Shown here piece after piece: positions 42,218 to 43,824 of a DNA stretch of 43,824 nucleotides; positions within the stretch are counted from its first letter, which is position 1; each line of letters opens with the position of its first letter. The stretch comes from Flavobacteriaceae bacterium CG2_30_31_66. GTDB lineage: Bacteria > Bacteroidota > Bacteroidia > Flavobacteriales > Flavobacteriaceae. The translations under genes and the position numbers were made by a program. The notes beneath the pieces were generated by a model. The model saw only the letters and a list, made by a program, of their open reading frames with translations. It did no database searches and was not told the origin of the DNA. The stretch is taken from the NCBI GenBank assembly GCA_001873065.1, contig MNYM01000001.1, positions 1-43,824 on the forward strand. The letters are read 5' to 3'.

Positions 42218-43168
42218 ATGAATAAGGATACTAAAATATATATCGCAGGTCATAGAGGGATGGTAGGTTCCGCAGTGTGGAGAGCCCTTGAGAAAAAAGG
42301 ATATACCAACTTGATTGGTAAAACTAGCAAGGAGTTGGATTTGCGCAACCAACAAGCTGTCATCGATTTTTACGCCACGGAACGACCGGAGGTAGTCATT
42401 GATGCAGCAGCAAGAGTAGGTGGCATTTTGGCAAACAATGACTATCCCTACCAATTTTTAATGGAAAATATGCAAATACAAAATAACTTGATTGATGGGG
42501 CTTTCCAAGCCGGAATCAACAAGTTTATTTTTTTAGGGAGTTCTTGTATCTACCCTAAGTTTGCCCCACAGCCACTAAAAGAGGACTATTTGTTGACGGA
42601 TTCTTTAGAACCCACCAATGAATGGTATGCGATTGCTAAAATTACGGGAGTCAAAGCCTGTCAAGCCATTCGTAAACAGTTTGGCAAAGACTATGTGAGT
42701 TTGATGCCTACCAATTTGTATGGGTATTTTGATAATTTTGATTTGCAAACGTCGCATGTGTTGCCGGCGATGATACGCAAGTTTCACGAAGCAAAAAACA
42801 ACGGACATACTCCTGTAACCTTATGGGGTTCTGGAACGCCAATGCGTGAGTTTTTGTTTGTGGATGATATGGCGGAAGCCGTAGTGTATGCTTTAGAAAA
42901 TACCTTGCCTGAGCATTTGTATAATGTGGGTTCAGGAACAGATGTTACGATTAAGAAATTGGCGGAAACTATTCAAAAAGCTGTTGGGCATGAAGGAGAT
43001 ATTGTTTGGGATTCCACGAAACCCGATGGTACTCCTCGTAAATTGATGGATGTGTCGAAGATGAAGGAAGTAGGGTGGAGTTACACTACGGAATTGGATG
43101 AAGGGATTGCGAAGACTTATGGGTGGTTTTTGGAGAATGTGGAGAGTTTTAAACAAGTAAAAATGTGA
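42218..43168 (+). CDS. fcl: GDP-L-fucose synthase
   Basis: A 316-aa SDR-type enzyme (epimerase/reductase) that converts GDP-4-keto-6-deoxymannose to GDP-L-fucose for surface glycans. It has the NAD(P)-binding GHRGMVGSAVWRAL, the catalytic FLGSSCIYPKFAPQP with the Ser, and the YxxxK pair in NEWYAIAKITG. MPTNLYGYFDNFDLQTSHVLPA and LWGSGTPMREFLFVDDMAEA complete it. The start is ATG 42218; a GTG 12 bases upstream lies in the hairpin. GDP-mannose dehydratase, the usual partner, is not in view; it may be past the window edge. Confidence 0.97.
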   Translation: MNKDTKIYIAGHRGMVGSAVWRALEKKGYTNLIGKTSKELDLRNQQAVIDFYATERPEVVIDAAARVGGILANNDYPYQFLMENMQIQNNLIDGAFQAGINKFIFLGSSCIYPKFAPQPLKEDYLLTDSLEPTNEWYAIAKITGVKACQAIRKQFGKDYVSLMPTNLYGYFDNFDLQTSHVLPAMIRKFHEAKNNGHTPVTLWGSGTPMREFLFVDDMAEAVVYALENTLPEHLYNVGSGTDVTIKKLAETIQKAVGHEGDIVWDSTKPDGTPRKLMDVSKMKEVGWSYTTELDEGIAKTYGWFLENVESFKQVKM

Positions 43169-43171
43169 TTA

Positions 43172-43824
43172 AGTGTCACAGGGTCACACAGAGTCAAACA
43201 CAGAGTTACACTGAAAGATTTTTGTATCACAGAGTAACGCGGAGTTAAACACAGTGTCACACAGAGTAAAATTTAAAAAAAACACTGTGCAACACAGAGT
43301 CAAACACAGAGTTACACTGAAAGATTTTTGTATCACAGAGTAACGCGGAGTTAAACACAGTGTCACACAGAGTAAAATTTAAAAAAAACACTGTGCAACA
43401 CAGAGTTACACTGAAAGATTTTTGTATCACAGAGTAACGCGGAGTTAAACACAGTGTATCACAGAGTAAAATTTAAAAAAACACTGTGCAACACAGAGTC
43501 AAACACAGAGTTACACTGAAAGATTTTTGTATCACAGAGTAACGCAGAGTTAAACACAGTGTCACACAGAGTAAAATTTAAAAAAAACACTGTGCAACAC
43601 AGAGTCAAACACAGAGTTACACTGAAAGATTTTTGTATCACAGAGTAACGCGGAGTTAAACACAGTGTATCACAGAGTAAAATTTAAAAAAACACTGTGC
43701 AACACAGAGTCAAACACAGAGTTACACTGAAAGATTTTTGTATCACAGAGTAACGCAGAGTTAAACACAGTGTCACACAGAGTAAAATTTAAAAAAAACA
43801 CTGTGCAACACAGAGTCAAACACA
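43172..43824. repeat. Satellite-like tandem array, about 105-bp unit, reaching the window edge
   Basis: The marker CTGAAAGATTTTTGTATCAC recurs with its GAAAG at 43213, 43319, 43413, 43518, 43624 and 43729, giving spacings of 106, 94, 105, 106 and 105 bp. The 94-bp unit lacks a 12-bp CAAACACAGAGT-like stretch. Units 3 and 5 share GTGTATCACAG, and units 4 and 6 share ACGCAGAG, so units 3-4 and 5-6 form a dimer of 211 bp. Each unit has CACAGTGT and ACACTGTG arms about 25 bp apart that can form a hairpin. No credible ORF. The array continues beyond the window. Confidence 0.95.

Noticed and set aside
43184..43641. Minus-strand frames of 60 codons in the right-hand array
   Set aside because: They repeat the same sequence because of the array period, lack starts with signals and change frame with unit length.
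43172..43824. CRISPR array
   Set aside because: The repeats are long, contiguous and have no unique spacers; no cas genes are nearby.

Overview
The window looks like chromosomal DNA of a marine, proteorhodopsin-bearing member of the Flavobacteriaceae, close in content to Polaribacter or a relative. The evidence is very low G+C, weak Shine-Dalgarno signals, many TAnnTTTG-type -7 promoter boxes, type IX secretion and gliding genes (porU, porV, gldJ), a fused CcsBA cytochrome c assembly protein, and a green-tuned proteorhodopsin divergent from the carotene-cleaving enzyme blh. The genus is an inference from gene content. I saw no tRNA, rRNA, CRISPR array, transposase or prophage.

Layout. 1-457: an 18-copy 21-bp tandem repeat beside the possible start of a minus-strand gene. 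452-4754: minus-strand run ddl, coaD, M14 peptidase lipoprotein, lactonase-like lipoprotein. 4849-6608: PASTA membrane protein and RluD-type pseudouridine synthase. 6619-10123: minus-strand envelope module made of an ECF sigma factor, a probable anti-sigma factor, a lipoprotein built of four half-repeats, an LTxxQ periplasmic protein and an outer-membrane barrel. 10321-12802: yaaA, blh and proteorhodopsin. 12861-21552: serine dehydratase, DUF2853, dnaK (with a sigma-54-like promoter), an unknown protein, ccsBA and a small TPR-like membrane protein. 21593-27070: LysM/periplasmic-binding lipoprotein, guaA, a KAS III-like enzyme, group III truncated haemoglobin and cytidine deaminase. 27143-34922: porV, porU, gldJ, murF. 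34989-36932: BadF-type sugar kinase and PHP-type tyrosine phosphatase.

From about 36.9 kb the window changes to accessory DNA. Genes are sparse and the spacers are full of dispersed and tandem repeats. This part holds an orphan 249-aa protein with a structured leader, a trio of tiny genes (54, 67 and 79 aa, the last two paralogous), a GIY-YIG protein flanked by repeat elements, two nucleotidyltransferases and GDP-L-fucose synthase. The last genes look like the edge of a surface polysaccharide locus. The window ends inside a satellite-like array of about 105-bp units with a dimeric higher-order pattern.

Together the core genes cover envelope assembly (ddl, murF, PASTA, PorU/PorV/GldJ), envelope stress (ECF module), chaperone function (dnaK), cytochrome c maturation and light-driven proton pumping. 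The best candidates for undescribed biology are the small-protein trio, the repeat-built lipoprotein in the ECF module, the leader of the 249-aa gene, and the two tandem arrays at the window ends.
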